This document shows positions 34,979 through 45,437 of a stretch of DNA of 64,000 nucleotides, piece after piece. The stretch's first letter is position 1. Every line of letters begins with the position of its first letter. Location: the NCBI RefSeq assembly GCF_028473665.1, contig NZ_CP098774.1, positions 1,798,001 to 1,862,000 on the forward strand, read 5' to 3'. The position numbers and the translations under genes were made by a program. The DNA comes from Sphingomonas sp. QA11 (lineage in GTDB: Bacteria > Pseudomonadota > Alphaproteobacteria > Sphingomonadales > Sphingomonadaceae). The notes under the pieces were generated by a model that ran no database searches, had not been told where the DNA came from, and worked only from the letters and a program-made list of their open reading frames with translations.

Positions 34979-35221
34979 ATGATGGCAGTTCTCGGCATGG
35001 TGGTTTTCGCTGGCGCCTTTGCTGCGGCGGCGTGGGTGTTCGCGTTCACGCTCGTTCCGGCATTGCCCCGAATCGTGGCGTTGCTCCGCGGCGAGGCTGA
35101 TCCGGCCCATGTGATCGCCCCGATGCTGACTCTCAGCGACCGCCAGCTTCGCGCCCGGGTTCGTCCGGTGCCGGCAGCGGCAATTGCGGCTCGGTCGCGG
35201 GCGTTCCGCGCAGCCGCCTGA
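34979..35221 (+). CDS. Small single-helix membrane protein
   Basis: 80 residues from ATG 34979, which has AGGGAG 7 bases upstream. One long hydrophobic segment (residues 2-29, VLGMVVFAGAFAAAAWVFAF core) followed by a basic tail ending RSRAFRAAA. An earlier in-frame ATG at 34868 would add 37 residues (TVTATGTWNGTQGSAVLRL region) and cannot be excluded. The last 89 bases lie antisense to the 3' end of pssA. Function unknown. Confidence 0.6.
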   Translation: MMAVLGMVVFAGAFAAAAWVFAFTLVPALPRIVALLRGEADPAHVIAPMLTLSDRQLRARVRPVPAAAIAARSRAFRAAA

Positions 35222-35999
35222 CCCGCCGATAGGCAGTGACGCTGAACGGCATCGACCCAAGATAGGCAATGCAGACGGCCGTCAGCGTGTGCCAGGGTGC
35301 CGAAATCAGCGCCGCGCCGAGCAGCACGACGATTGCGATCGCCTCGAACCTTATGTTGTTGCGAAGCCTGAGCGACGACCAGCTATACGTCGCGATACTC
35401 GAGACCATCAGCATGGCGATGACCGCGACCCAGGGCGCGACCAGCCAGGGCGAGCGAAGCAACGGCTGATCGTTCCAGAAGGACAGATAGATCGGCAGCA
35501 TCGCCAGCCCCGCACCGGCGGGCGCCGGGATGCCGGTCAGGAACCCGGCCGATTTATGCGGCTGCTCGGTCACGTCGATATTGGCGTTGAAGCGGGCGAG
35601 GCGCAGCGCACAGAATACCGCGAACACCAGGGCGACCAACCATCCGAGGCGCGGAATATCCTTCAGCGACCAAAGGTACACGATCAGCGCCGGCGACACC
35701 CCGAACGAAATGGCGTCGGACAGAGAATCGAGTTCGGCGCCAAACCGGCTCTCGCCGCGCACCAGCCGGGCGACGCTGCCGTCCAGCCCGTCGAGGACAC
35801 CGGCGATCATGATCATCGTCACCGCGGTCTCCCACTGGGCGGAGATGGCGAAACGGATGCCGGTCAGGCCGAAGCACAGCGCCAGGGCCGTGACTGCATT
35901 GGGGGCGACCGCGCGAAGCGGCAGACCGCGGGGCGACCGTCTCTGGAGCGGGCGCCTCACAAGGAGTCGCTCGCCATCTGGAAGCAGGTCATTGGGCAA
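35133..35999 (-). CDS. pssA: CDP-diacylglycerol-serine O-phosphatidyltransferase
   Basis: 288 residues, several membrane helices. The CDP-alcohol phosphatidyltransferase signature spans residues 70-95 with Asp70, Gly71, Asp73, Gly74, Ala77, Arg78, Gly87, Asp91 and Asp95 all in place. Makes phosphatidylserine from CDP-diacylglycerol. Start overlaps psd by 11 bases, so the pathway to phosphatidylethanolamine is encoded as one unit. Confidence 0.95.
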   Translation of the reverse strand: MPNDLLPDGERLLVRRPLQRRSPRGLPLRAVAPNAVTALALCFGLTGIRFAISAQWETAVTMIMIAGVLDGLDGSVARLVRGESRFGAELDSLSDAISFGVSPALIVYLWSLKDIPRLGWLVALVFAVFCALRLARFNANIDVTEQPHKSAGFLTGIPAPAGAGLAMLPIYLSFWNDQPLLRSPWLVAPWVAVIAMLMVSSIATYSWSSLRLRNNIRFEAIAIVVLLGAALISAPWHTLTAVCIAYLGSMPFSVTAYRRVRRLRGTPATEPQLPLPAPDEPGREAGGR

Positions 36000-36735
36000 T
36001 ACCGGTCGCCGCGCTCACGCCGGGCCGTCCAAGAACGGTCTCACCCGCGACGCTACGCTGGCCGAGTGAGACCTGTGGGGCAATATCGTCGGGAAGATAG
36101 ACGTCCACCCGGCTGCCGAAGCGGATCAGGCCAACGCGCTGGCCGGTCGCAACCATATCGCCTGGCTTTACGAAACCGACGATCCGCCGCGCGACAAGGC
36201 CGGCGATCTGGGTGAAGCCGATGCGGCGCGTGTTTCCGTTTGAGTCCGGACGCCCCTCGACGACGATATGCTGGCGCTCATTCTCCTCGCTCGCCTTGTC
36301 CAGATCGGCATTGAGGAATTTGCCGGAGATATAGACGACCTGGCGAATCGTGCCGGCGATCGGCGTACGGTTGATGTGCACGTCGAACACCGACATGAAG
36401 ATCGAGACGCGGATCAGTGGCGCATCGCCCAAGCCGTTCTCGCCGGCCAGCTCGCGTGGCACCGGCATACGCTGGATCATCGTGATCAGCCCGTCGGCGG
36501 GAGCAATGACCAGCCCCTCCCCTTGTGGCGTGACGCGCACCGGATCGCGGAAGAACGCCGCCACCCAGACAGTCAGGCCGACCAGCGGCCACGCAACGAA
36601 CCAGCCGAACCACGAGAGCGCCACGAGCGTGACAGCGCCCGAGACGAGAACATATTTGCGCCCCTCGGGGTGCATGTCGGGAAAGCGCCATTTAATCGCG
36701 GGGGTGCCCGACGGCGGCGTGTCTGATGAAGCCAT
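35989..36735 (-). CDS. psd: Phosphatidylserine decarboxylase
   Basis: 248 residues, short (Psd-A type) form. N-terminal membrane helix pair near 31-60. Self-cleavage site FGSR at 206-209: cleavage before Ser208 would create the pyruvoyl group. [11 protein letters not shown] and EENERQHIV are further conserved blocks. First gene of psd-pssA. Confidence 0.95.
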   Translation of the reverse strand: MASSDTPPSGTPAIKWRFPDMHPEGRKYVLVSGAVTLVALSWFGWFVAWPLVGLTVWVAAFFRDPVRVTPQGEGLVIAPADGLITMIQRMPVPRELAGENGLGDAPLIRVSIFMSVFDVHINRTPIAGTIRQVVYISGKFLNADLDKASEENERQHIVVEGRPDSNGNTRRIGFTQIAGLVARRIVGFVKPGDMVATGQRVGLIRFGSRVDVYLPDDIAPQVSLGQRSVAGETVLGRPGVSAATGIAQ

Positions 36736-36908
36736 CGGCCCGGTCTATCTCCTGCGCGATCCCAAGACAATGACCGGCGAGGGGTTGAGGAGGATCGACG
36801 AGGCAATCCACGGGCATCCGGGAGAGAAGGTCGCCACGACGATGTTGATCCGCGCCGACCTTCCTCCTAGACGCTCACCGAAACCTCCCCTCTGGAAAGC
36901 GAGTATCG

Positions 36909-38129
36909 ATGGCGAAGATCAAGGTAAAAACGCCTGTCGTGGAGATCGACGGCGACGAGATGACGCGGATCATCTGGCAATGGATTCGCGAGCGCCTGAT
37001 CCTTCCCTATCTCGATATCGACCTCGATTATTACGACCTGGGTATCCAGAAGCGTGACGAGACCGACGACAAGATCACTGTCGACAGCGCCCGCGCGATC
37101 CAGAAATACGGCGTCGGTGTAAAGTGCGCGACGATCACGCCCGACGAGGCGCGGGTCGAGGAATTCGGCCTCAAGAAGATGTGGAAGTCGCCCAACGGCA
37201 CGATCCGCAACATCCTGGGCGGCGTCGTGTTCCGCGAACCGATCGTGATGAAGAACGTTCCCCGGCTGATCCCGGGCTGGACTCACCCTATTGTCGTCGG
37301 CCGCCACGCGTTCGGCGACCAGTATCGCGCGACCGACTATCGCGTCCCCGGCCCCGGCAAGCTGCGTCTTGTGTTCGAGGGTGACGACGGCACCGTCATC
37401 GACGAGGAAGTATTCCAGTTCCCGTCCTCGGGCGTCGCCATGGCGATGTATAATCTCGACGATTCGATCCGCGATTTCGCTCGCGCGTCGATGCATTATG
37501 GCCTCAACCTGGGCTGGCCGGTCTATCTCTCGACCAAGAACACCATCCTCAAGGCCTATGACGGTCGTTTCAAGGACCTGTTCGCCGAGGTATTCGAGAG
37601 CGAGTTCAAAGACCGCTTCAAGGAAGCCGGCATCGTCTATGAGCATCGCCTGATCGACGACATGGTCGCGTCGGCGCTGAAATGGCATGGCGAATTCGTC
37701 TGGGCCTGCAAGAACTACGATGGCGACGTCCAGTCCGACCAGGTCGCCCAGGGCTTCGGCTCGCTCGGCCTGATGACGTCGGTGCTGCTCACGCCTGACG
37801 GCAAGACGGTCGAGGCAGAAGCCGCGCACGGCACCGTCACCCGCCACTTCCGCATGCACGAGCAAGGCAAGGCGACATCGACCAATCCGATCGCGTCGAT
37901 CTTCGCCTGGACCGGTGGCCTCAAGTATCGCGGCAAGTTCGACGGCACCCCCGAGGTGACCGAGTTCGCCGAACTGCTCGAAAAGGTCTGCGTCGACACG
38001 GTCGAGAGCGGCAAGATGACCAAGGATCTCGCGATCCTGATCGGCCCGGATCAGCCCTGGATGACCACCGAGCAGTTCTTCGAGGAGGTTCGCATCAACC
38101 TCGAACAGGCGATGGGAAGCTCGAAATAA
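36909..38129 (+). CDS. icd: NADP-dependent isocitrate dehydrogenase
   Basis: 406 residues, the homodimeric eukaryote-like type found in alphaproteobacteria. Start [20 protein letters not shown]; substrate and metal residues in [31 protein letters not shown] and [20 protein letters not shown]; cofactor region [12 protein letters not shown]. Catalyses the oxidative decarboxylation of isocitrate in the TCA cycle. Preceded by GGAAAGCGAG. Confidence 0.97.
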   Translation: MAKIKVKTPVVEIDGDEMTRIIWQWIRERLILPYLDIDLDYYDLGIQKRDETDDKITVDSARAIQKYGVGVKCATITPDEARVEEFGLKKMWKSPNGTIRNILGGVVFREPIVMKNVPRLIPGWTHPIVVGRHAFGDQYRATDYRVPGPGKLRLVFEGDDGTVIDEEVFQFPSSGVAMAMYNLDDSIRDFARASMHYGLNLGWPVYLSTKNTILKAYDGRFKDLFAEVFESEFKDRFKEAGIVYEHRLIDDMVASALKWHGEFVWACKNYDGDVQSDQVAQGFGSLGLMTSVLLTPDGKTVEAEAAHGTVTRHFRMHEQGKATSTNPIASIFAWTGGLKYRGKFDGTPEVTEFAELLEKVCVDTVESGKMTKDLAILIGPDQPWMTTEQFFEEVRINLEQAMGSSK

Positions 38130-38137
38130 CCCATGGC

Positions 38138-38178
38138 AACACCGCCGCCGCGTCCGGATCGGGCGCGGCGGCGATGTT
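38138..38178 (+). terminator. Long hairpin after icd
   Basis: 15-bp stem with one mismatch (AACA-CGCCGCCGCG against CGCGGCGGCG-TGTT), 11-base loop, 9 bases after the icd stop. No T-run, so intrinsic termination may be weak. Confidence 0.55.
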
Positions 38179-38324
38179 CATGCCCTCACAGTCGCCCCTG
38201 ATGCGGGGGCAATATCGCGTGCCGGCGGCACAAACGCCCGGCTGACGGCAAACCAAACCGATAATCGACATATCGCCGCTACTCATCGGCTGACAAAGTC
38301 GTTTCGCCATGCCTAAATACCCCC

Positions 38325-40100
38325 ATGGCGATGGGATTGGACAATAAGGGCTTCAGCGACGCACTCGTCATTCTTGGCGCTGCGGGACTGGTTATTCCGG
38401 CATTTGCCCGGCTGAAGATCAGCCCGGTGATCGGGTTCATTCTGGTCGGCCTCCTCGTTGGCCCTTCGGGTCTCGGCGCGCTCGTCCACGAATATCCGTG
38501 GCTCTATTATCTCACCATCTCGGACGCGCACGCAATCGAGCCGTTCGCTGAATTCGGCATTATCCTCCTGCTTTTCTCGATCGGGCTCGAGTTGTCGCTG
38601 AAGCGCCTCTGGTCGATGCGGAGGCTGGTGTTCGGCACCGGCGCCGCCGAACTGCTTGGGTCCGGCCTCATCATCGGCGTGGCCATCCATCTGACCGGAC
38701 AGAGCTGGCCCGGGGCGATCGGCCTCGGTCTGGCGCTCGCCCTCTCCTCCACCGCGCTCGTCCTGCCGATCGCGGGCACGAGCAGCCCGGTCGGCCGGTC
38801 CGCCTTCGCGATGCTGTTGTTCGAGGATCTCGCGCTCGTCCCGATCATCTTCGCGCTGGCGGCGCTCGGCCCGGGCGCGGGTGAAGGCTTGAGCGCGATC
38901 GCCGGCGTGATCATTGGCGGCATCCTGACGATCGCCGCGATGTTCATCGGTGGGCGGGTGATCCTGCCGCGGCTCTTCGCCCAGGCTGCGCGGACCAAGA
39001 GCCCGGAACTGTTCCTCGCCGCCTCGCTGCTCGTCGTGATCGTCGCCAGCCTCGCCACGACCGCAGTCGGACTCTCGCCGATCGTCGGTGCGCTGCTGGC
39101 CGGCGTGCTGATCGCCGAGACCGACTATCACAGCGAGGTCGAGGTGATGACCGCGCCCTTCAAGGGCCTGGCGCTCGGCGTGTTCCTGATCACCGTCGGC
39201 ATGAGCCTTGACCTTTCCTCGATCCTCGAGAACTGGCCTGCGCTGCTGGCGGCGATCGTCGCCGTGGTTGCGGTAAAGGCGCTGGTGACGTTCGGCCTGC
39301 TCAAATTCGCGGGCATCCGCAACGGGGTAGCGGCCGAAACAGGCCTGTTGATGGGGAGCCCGTCCGAAACCACGCTGATCGTGCTCGGCACGGCGGCGCA
39401 GGCGAGGCTGATCATGCCGGACACCGCGAGTTTCTGGCAGACAGTCACCGCCATCGGGCTGACCATCACCCCCCTGCTCGCCTGGCTCGGCCAGCGCGTC
39501 GCCCGACGGATCGAACTGCGTGGCGGCAGCAACGAATCCGAAGCGGAAATTCCCACGGCAGGGCCCGGCACGGTGGTGATCGGCTTCGGCCGCGTCGGGC
39601 GCATGGTGGCCGACATGCTCAAGGTGCATGACCAGCCCTTCATCGCGGTCGAGGCCGATATCGACGCGGTCAAGGCAGCGCGAGCGGAAGGATATCCCGT
39701 CATCTTCGGCGACGTCTCCCGGTCGGAACTGGTCGACCGCCTCAATCTTGGTCGTGCCAAGGCGCTGATCCTGACGATGGACGATCCAGTCCTGTCAGTG
39801 CAGCTCACCCGCCGCGTGCGCAGCTGGGTGCCCAACCTCACTATCGTCGCCCGCGCCCGCGATACCGCCCATGCGGCGGAACTTTATCGCGCCGGCGCCA
39901 CCGACGCCGTGCCCGAAACGCTGGAAAGCTCGCTTCAATTGTCGGAGGCGCTTCTGGTCGATCTCGGCATTGCCGTTGGTCCGGTCATCGCCTCGATCCA
40001 CGAAAAGCGAGACGAATTGCGCAAGGAGATCAAGGAAGCAGCCGACATGGTGCGCGAGCCGCGCCTGCGCCGCGCTCGCAAGGCAGCCATCGAGACCTGA
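38325..40100 (+). CDS. CPA2-family cation:proton antiporter with RCK domain
   Basis: 591 residues. About 12 membrane helices (residues 10-395) with the KefB/KefC-type opening VIPAFARLKISPVIGFILVG and FAEFGIILLLFSIGLELS. A cytoplasmic TrkA-N/RCK domain follows, with nucleotide motif VVIGFGRVGRMVA near residue 415 and FGDVSRSELVDRL. Probably a K+ or Na+/H+ exchanger in the inner membrane gated by nucleotides. No KefF/KefG partner is adjacent. Start ATG 38325; ATG 38331 is also possible. Confidence 0.92.
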   Translation: MAMGLDNKGFSDALVILGAAGLVIPAFARLKISPVIGFILVGLLVGPSGLGALVHEYPWLYYLTISDAHAIEPFAEFGIILLLFSIGLELSLKRLWSMRRLVFGTGAAELLGSGLIIGVAIHLTGQSWPGAIGLGLALALSSTALVLPIAGTSSPVGRSAFAMLLFEDLALVPIIFALAALGPGAGEGLSAIAGVIIGGILTIAAMFIGGRVILPRLFAQAARTKSPELFLAASLLVVIVASLATTAVGLSPIVGALLAGVLIAETDYHSEVEVMTAPFKGLALGVFLITVGMSLDLSSILENWPALLAAIVAVVAVKALVTFGLLKFAGIRNGVAAETGLLMGSPSETTLIVLGTAAQARLIMPDTASFWQTVTAIGLTITPLLAWLGQRVARRIELRGGSNESEAEIPTAGPGTVVIGFGRVGRMVADMLKVHDQPFIAVEADIDAVKAARAEGYPVIFGDVSRSELVDRLNLGRAKALILTMDDPVLSVQLTRRVRSWVPNLTIVARARDTAHAAELYRAGATDAVPETLESSLQLSEALLVDLGIAVGPVIASIHEKRDELRKEIKEAADMVREPRLRRARKAAIET

Positions 40101-40117
40101 TTCCCCGATGACACGGA

Positions 40118-41854
40118 TCAGCCCTGGGTCGCCGTCCCGGCCACGACATAGAGGGTAACCAACATCCCGCCCAGCATGGCGCCGGGCCGATGGCTGCCGG
40201 TGCGGCTCCAGCCAAAGGTGATGATCGCCGCCACCGCGGCCAATACCGGCACGAACTGGATCGCGATGATGGTCGATAGCGGATCGAACCCGCTCGCCAG
40301 CGTACCCGTCGCGAAGAACGTCCCATAGACCAGACCGAGCAGCACGACGAACCCGCCACTCAGCACCAGCATGGGCGAGATATAGCGCGCCACGCCCCGG
40401 TCACCCGCGACCGTCAGCGAGCGCAGCACTCGTCCCGTCATCAGGAAGGCGACTGTCATCGGCACGACGTAGATCAGCGCAATGAGCCATTGCCGAACGC
40501 TTGGCGGCTTGATCGCCATGATCCAGAAGCGAAGATCAGTTGTCAGCACGTGCTGCACCAATGCCAGAACAAGATAGGCAACCAACGTCACGGCAAGCGC
40601 GAGCAGGATCGTCTTCAGCCAATCGATTCCAGATTCCCGTCCGGCCGATCGCCCTCGCCCGAAGAACCAGGTCAGCCCCGCCCCCGCGAGCGCCCACACT
40701 GTCACCTGGGTCGTCACCGTCTGCGGCAGGAACGCCGTCGCCGGCACCAGAAGGAAGATCCCGATGAAGACCGGGAAGAAGATCAACACCGGCACCACGG
40801 CGGCCATCGCTGCCCCACGCCACCATCGCGCGTCCCTAGCGGGCACCGCGGCGACGGCGTTGCCCCGCAGCGACGCAAAGAAGGGAAGCGCCAGCATCAG
40901 ATCGAACAGCCCCAGCACCAGCGGCACAAAGCCGAGCAGGCCGAGGCCGGTGCCAATCTCCTTCCAGAACCATATCTGATCCCCCGCCGGACGCGGATGG
41001 CCGCCAGCGAGCGTGCGAGCGAACCAGTCGGTTGCGGCACCGATCGCCGCCGCCGAGATATGATCGCCCGGGTGAGTCGTCGACGGCTGCACCAGATATC
41101 GCGCCGTTCCCGCCGGAATCGAGCCATAGAGCCTACCCGCCTGCACCGCCTCCGACGTGCCGAACAGCTGCTTCAGCTTGACGCTTTGCCCAACATCCAT
41201 GGCGCGCCCGACACCCCACATCAGCTGGGAGAATTCGTCATAGCGGCTATAGACCAGCCCCAGATTGCGCGGCCATCCGGGCGTGCCTTCCTTCGCATAA
41301 GGTGCGCCGGTGGACGATCCCTCAAGCACGATCGCGCGATAGGCATCGGGCATCGCCGCCGCCGCGGCGAGCACGGTCCAGCCGCCCATGCTGTGCCCCT
41401 CAAGCCCGATCTCGTCCTTGTCGACGAACGGCAGCGAGCGAAGATACGCGAGCCCGTCCGGCCCGCCAAAGCCATTCGAGAATGCCTTGCCGCCGCTATA
41501 GCCATGGCCGGTCTGGTCCGTCGCCAGCACGACATAGCCGCGCCGGGCGAACTCGATCGCAAAGCCGTCCTGCGTCTCGCGCGAATTGATATAGCCGTGC
41601 ACCGCCAGGATCCCGGGCGCCGGCGTTGCCGGGGTTGCGGTCGCCGGAACGTAGAGAAGCGCGCTCATCTCGGTGCCGCCGGCGCCGTTGAAACGGATAT
41701 CGCTCACCCGGACGCCGCCGGAGGTCTGGATCGCGCTTGCGAGCAGCGCCCCGCCCAGGATCATCACCATGCCGATCGCCGCCAGCATCCAGCGCGGCCA
41801 TCGCCGGGCCTCGAGCGGTTCGAGCCCGACCGAATCCTGCTGCTGGCTATCCAT
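40118..41854 (-). CDS. Alpha/beta hydrolase fused to a polytopic membrane domain
   Basis: 578 residues. One N-terminal membrane anchor (about 22-42), then an alpha/beta hydrolase domain (about 50-290) with oxyanion region LAVHGYINSRE and nucleophile Ser155 in LEGHSMGGW; the catalytic His is probably in STTHPGDH. From about residue 300 to the end are eight to ten hydrophobic helices (for example GLGLLGFVPLVLGLFDLMLA and VVPVLIFFPVFIGIFLLV). The hydrolase would face the periplasm. The family is known to occur in several phyla as an uncharacterised membrane hydrolase; substrate unknown. Confidence 0.87.
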   Translation of the reverse strand: MDSQQQDSVGLEPLEARRWPRWMLAAIGMVMILGGALLASAIQTSGGVRVSDIRFNGAGGTEMSALLYVPATATPATPAPGILAVHGYINSRETQDGFAIEFARRGYVVLATDQTGHGYSGGKAFSNGFGGPDGLAYLRSLPFVDKDEIGLEGHSMGGWTVLAAAAAMPDAYRAIVLEGSSTGAPYAKEGTPGWPRNLGLVYSRYDEFSQLMWGVGRAMDVGQSVKLKQLFGTSEAVQAGRLYGSIPAGTARYLVQPSTTHPGDHISAAAIGAATDWFARTLAGGHPRPAGDQIWFWKEIGTGLGLLGFVPLVLGLFDLMLALPFFASLRGNAVAAVPARDARWWRGAAMAAVVPVLIFFPVFIGIFLLVPATAFLPQTVTTQVTVWALAGAGLTWFFGRGRSAGRESGIDWLKTILLALAVTLVAYLVLALVQHVLTTDLRFWIMAIKPPSVRQWLIALIYVVPMTVAFLMTGRVLRSLTVAGDRGVARYISPMLVLSGGFVVLLGLVYGTFFATGTLASGFDPLSTIIAIQFVPVLAAVAAIITFGWSRTGSHRPGAMLGGMLVTLYVVAGTATQG

Positions 41855-41966
41855 CGCATCCCCTCCCCTTCGGGCGCGGTCGCGGGGCGCCGACGCTCTC
41901 CGACGATGTCATGCGCCACTGCACGAACCGATGTCAAAGCCGCCCGTGCCGTTCTAAGAAACCCCG

Positions 41967-42728
41967 ATGTGTGTCCTGGCCTTTGCGTGGCAAGCGCATC
42001 CTCGCTGGCGGCTTCTGCTGGCCGGAAATCGCGACGAACTCCATGCCCGACCGGCTCAACCGCTTGAGCGCTGGCGGGAACCGGATCATCTGCTCGCCGG
42101 GCGCGACCTCCAGTCGGGCGGGACCTGGCTCGGCGTGTCCGAACAGGGCCGCCTTGCCGTGGTCACCAACCTACGCGGCTTTGGCTTGCCGGAGCCCGGC
42201 CTGGCCTCGCGCGGGGCGCTGGTGACGGACTATCTGGCGGGGAACGGTCCTTATGCGGATGCGCTCACCGCTGATCTGTCGGTCTTCAATCCGGTCAACC
42301 TGATCGTGGCTGACCGGCGAGGAGTGCATTTTCTCTCGAACCGGCCGGACATCACGCGAAGCACCCTCGCCTCAGGCCTGTACGGCCTGTCGAACGGCCG
42401 GCTCGACGAGCCGTGGCCCAAGACAATGCGGCTCAAATCACGGCTGCTCGACTGGATCACCGGCGACGCGATCGATCCCGAATTACTGTTCACTGGACTG
42501 CGGGAGCAGGTCCTGCCCGACATCGGCCTCGAACCCCACACGCCTTCCGATGTGCCGCAGGAACCGCTTCATTCACCGATCTTCATCAGCAATCCGGTCT
42601 ATGGCACACGGTGCAGCACCATAGTGGCAATCGACATGTCGGGAGGCGGCGTCATCATGGAACGACGCTTCTCGTCCGATGGCCAGGAGACCGGCAGGAC
42701 AAGCCTGCCCTTCTCCTGGCCTGAATGA
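41967..42728 (+). CDS. NRDE/TANGO2 family protein
   Basis: 253 residues. The family motif NRDE occurs in LLAGNRDELHARP near residue 20, together with the terminal-nucleophile-like MCVLAFAW start. Other family features: GGTWLGVSEQGRLAVVTNLR and YGTRCSTIVAI. Bacterial and eukaryotic members (TANGO2) have been linked to heme or lipid trafficking, but the bacterial role is unsettled. Convergent with alaS, 9 bases apart. Confidence 0.92.
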   Translation: MCVLAFAWQAHPRWRLLLAGNRDELHARPAQPLERWREPDHLLAGRDLQSGGTWLGVSEQGRLAVVTNLRGFGLPEPGLASRGALVTDYLAGNGPYADALTADLSVFNPVNLIVADRRGVHFLSNRPDITRSTLASGLYGLSNGRLDEPWPKTMRLKSRLLDWITGDAIDPELLFTGLREQVLPDIGLEPHTPSDVPQEPLHSPIFISNPVYGTRCSTIVAIDMSGGGVIMERRFSSDGQETGRTSLPFSWPE

Positions 42729-42737
42729 CATCAAGGT

Positions 42738-45395
42738 TCAGGCGGTTGCCTGATCCTCGGCAAGGGCTGCCCTGATCGCATCGATCGCCTCGGCGCCCTT
42801 CGATCCGTCGGGGCCGCCGCCCTGCGCCATGTCGGGCCGACCACCGCCGCCCTGCCCGCCAAGCACGGCGACCGCACGACGGAGGAGGTCGACAGCGCTG
42901 TAGGTCGCCACCAGATCGTCGGTAACCCCAACCGCGATCGAAGCACGCCCCTCATTGACCGCGACCATCACCGCGACGCCCGACCCGATCCGTTGCTTGG
43001 TCTCGTCGACCGCGCCGCGCAGGCCCTTGGCATCGAAATCCTGGACGACCTGGCCGACGAAGCTGACCCCGCCGACCTGCTCCGGCCCGGCCGCGGTGGC
43101 CGAGCCGCCGCCAAGCGCCAGCGCCTTCTTCGCCTCGGTCAGTTCACGTTCCAGCCGCCGCCGGTCTTCGACCAATGCGGCGACACGTGCCGGCACGTCA
43201 TCGGGCGATGTCTTGAGCGCCGCCGCCGCGTCGCGCAGCTTCTCGTCGCGCGCAGTGAACCACTGCCGCGCCGCCTCGCCGGTCAGCGCCTCGATTCGCC
43301 TGATCCCGCTCGACACAGCGCTCTCGCCGATCACCTTGAACAGGCCGATGTCGCCGAGCTGCTTCACATGAGTGCCGCCGCAGAGTTCGAGCGAATAGGT
43401 CCTGTCGCCCTCGCGACCCATCGAAACGACGCGAACCTCGTCGCCATATTTCTCGCCGAACAGCGCCATCGCACCCTCGTCGATCGCCTCTTCGGGCGTC
43501 ATCAGCCGGGTCGAGACTTCGCCATTCGCGCGGATATGGCGGTTCACATCGGCTTCCACCTCGGCGATGCGGAGCGGCTCAATCGCGGTGGGCTGCGAGA
43601 AATCGAAGCGAAGCCGGTCGGGCGCGACCAGGCTTCCCTTCTGCGCCACATGCAGGCCGAGGCGCTGGCGCAGCGCCTCGTGCAGCAGGTGAGTCGCGGA
43701 GTGGTTGGCGCGGATTGCGCCGCGACGGCCCTGGTCGACGGTCAGTCGCACGGCATCGCCAATAGCGATCTCTCCGGCCTCGACATAGAGACGATGCGCC
43801 CAGAGGCGGCCGAGATGCTTCTGCGTATCCTGGATCGAACCACGCAGCCCCTTTTCGCTACCGATCGATCCGGCGTCGCCTACCTGGCCGCCACTCTCGC
43901 CGTAGAAGGGGGTCTGGTTGACGACCAGGTCGACCGTATCGCCCGGGCCGGCGCGATCAACCCGCTGACCATCCCTGACCAGCGCGATAACCTGACCTTC
44001 GCCCTCTTCGGCGCTGTAGCCGATGAACTCGGTACCGCCGGTTTCCTCGGCGATGTCGAACCAGATCTCGTCCGAGGCGCGGTCGCCCGAACCCTTCCAG
44101 GCGGCACGCGCAGCGCGCTTCTGCTCGGCCATCGCCGTGTCGAAGCCCGCGCGATCCACGCCGAAGCCCTGCGCCCGCAACGCGTCCTCGGTCAGATCAT
44201 AGGGAAAGCCGAACGTGTCGTAGAGCTTGAACGCGGTTTCACCCGCCAGGGTGGCTCCAGGCACCATGCCGGCTGTCGCTTCATCGAGCAGGCGCAAGCC
44301 GTTGGTCAGCGTGCGGCGGAACTGGGTTTCCTCCTGCAGCAGGGTGGCCTCGATCGAAGCCTGCGCGCGCAGCAGCTCGGGATAGGCGGTGCCCATCTCG
44401 GCGATGAGCGACGGCACCAGCCGGTGCATCAGCGGCTCCTTCGCCCCGAGCAGATGCGCATGCCGCATCGCGCGGCGCATGATCCGGCGAAGCACATAGC
44501 CGCGGCCTTCGTTCGCCGGCAGCACGCCGTCAGCGACGAGAAAGCCCGAAGCGCGCAGATGATCGGCAATAACGCGGTGGCTCGCCTGGGTCGGGCCGGT
44601 GCTGGCGGTACGGGTCAGCGCGCTCGATTCGGCGATCAGCGCCTTGAACGTGTCGGTGTCGTAATTGTCGTGCACGCCCTGCAGCACCGCCGCCACGCGC
44701 TCCAGCCCCATGCCGGTGTCGATCGACGGGCGCGGCAGATCGGCCCGGGTGCCGTCAGCCGATTGCTCGAACTGCATGAACACCAGGTTCCAGATCTCGA
44801 CGAATCGGTCCCCGTCCTCGTCGGGGCTGCCGGGAGGGCCGCCGGGGATATGATCGCCATGATCGTAGAATATCTCGGAACAGGGGCCGCATGGCCCCGT
44901 ATCGCCCATCGACCAGAAATTGTCCGAGGTGGCGATGCGGATGATTCGGCTCTCGGGCAGGCCGGCGATCCGGCGCCAGAGGTCGAACGCCTCGTCGTCC
45001 GTATGATAGACGGTGACGGTCAGCCGGTCGGGCGAGATGCCCCATTCCTTCGTGATCAGATTCCAGGCGAGCGAGATCGCGCGCTCCTTGAAATAATCGC
45101 CGAACGAGAAGTTCCCGAGCATTTCGAAGAAGGTATGGTGCCGTGCCGTATAGCCGACATTGTCGAGATCATTATGCTTGCCGCCCGCGCGGACGCATTT
45201 CTGCGACGAGGTCGCGGTCGAATAGGCGCGCGTTTCGAGGCCGGTGAACACATTCTTGAACGGCACCATGCCCGCATTGACGAACATCAGCGTCGGATCA
45301 TTGTGCGGCACAAGCGGCGCGGACGGGACGCGCGCATGTCCCTCGGCTTCGAAATAGTCGAGGAAGGATCGGCGGATGTCGTTGGTCGATGTCAT
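42738..45395 (-). CDS. alaS: Alanyl-tRNA synthetase
   Basis: 885 residues from ATG 45395. Class II catalytic core ([25 protein letters not shown]), editing domain zinc motif [11 protein letters not shown] and CGGTH, and the C-terminal C-Ala domain with [12 protein letters not shown]. Charges tRNA-Ala and clears Ser/Gly mischarging. The in-frame codons upstream of ATG 45395 do not match the family start. Confidence 0.97.
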   Translation of the reverse strand: MTSTNDIRRSFLDYFEAEGHARVPSAPLVPHNDPTLMFVNAGMVPFKNVFTGLETRAYSTATSSQKCVRAGGKHNDLDNVGYTARHHTFFEMLGNFSFGDYFKERAISLAWNLITKEWGISPDRLTVTVYHTDDEAFDLWRRIAGLPESRIIRIATSDNFWSMGDTGPCGPCSEIFYDHGDHIPGGPPGSPDEDGDRFVEIWNLVFMQFEQSADGTRADLPRPSIDTGMGLERVAAVLQGVHDNYDTDTFKALIAESSALTRTASTGPTQASHRVIADHLRASGFLVADGVLPANEGRGYVLRRIMRRAMRHAHLLGAKEPLMHRLVPSLIAEMGTAYPELLRAQASIEATLLQEETQFRRTLTNGLRLLDEATAGMVPGATLAGETAFKLYDTFGFPYDLTEDALRAQGFGVDRAGFDTAMAEQKRAARAAWKGSGDRASDEIWFDIAEETGGTEFIGYSAEEGEGQVIALVRDGQRVDRAGPGDTVDLVVNQTPFYGESGGQVGDAGSIGSEKGLRGSIQDTQKHLGRLWAHRLYVEAGEIAIGDAVRLTVDQGRRGAIRANHSATHLLHEALRQRLGLHVAQKGSLVAPDRLRFDFSQPTAIEPLRIAEVEADVNRHIRANGEVSTRLMTPEEAIDEGAMALFGEKYGDEVRVVSMGREGDRTYSLELCGGTHVKQLGDIGLFKVIGESAVSSGIRRIEALTGEAARQWFTARDEKLRDAAAALKTSPDDVPARVAALVEDRRRLERELTEAKKALALGGGSATAAGPEQVGGVSFVGQVVQDFDAKGLRGAVDETKQRIGSGVAVMVAVNEGRASIAVGVTDDLVATYSAVDLLRRAVAVLGGQGGGGRPDMAQGGGPDGSKGAEAIDAIRAALAEDQATA

Positions 45396-45437
45396 GGGCG
45401 GCGATTTAAGCGGGACTTCGCGCCTTGCCAAGGAACA

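Noticed and set aside
38313..39629. Long open frame opposite the CPA2 antiporter
   Set aside because: Very rich in Asp, Arg, Gln and Glu, with no domain; antisense shadow of a membrane protein gene.
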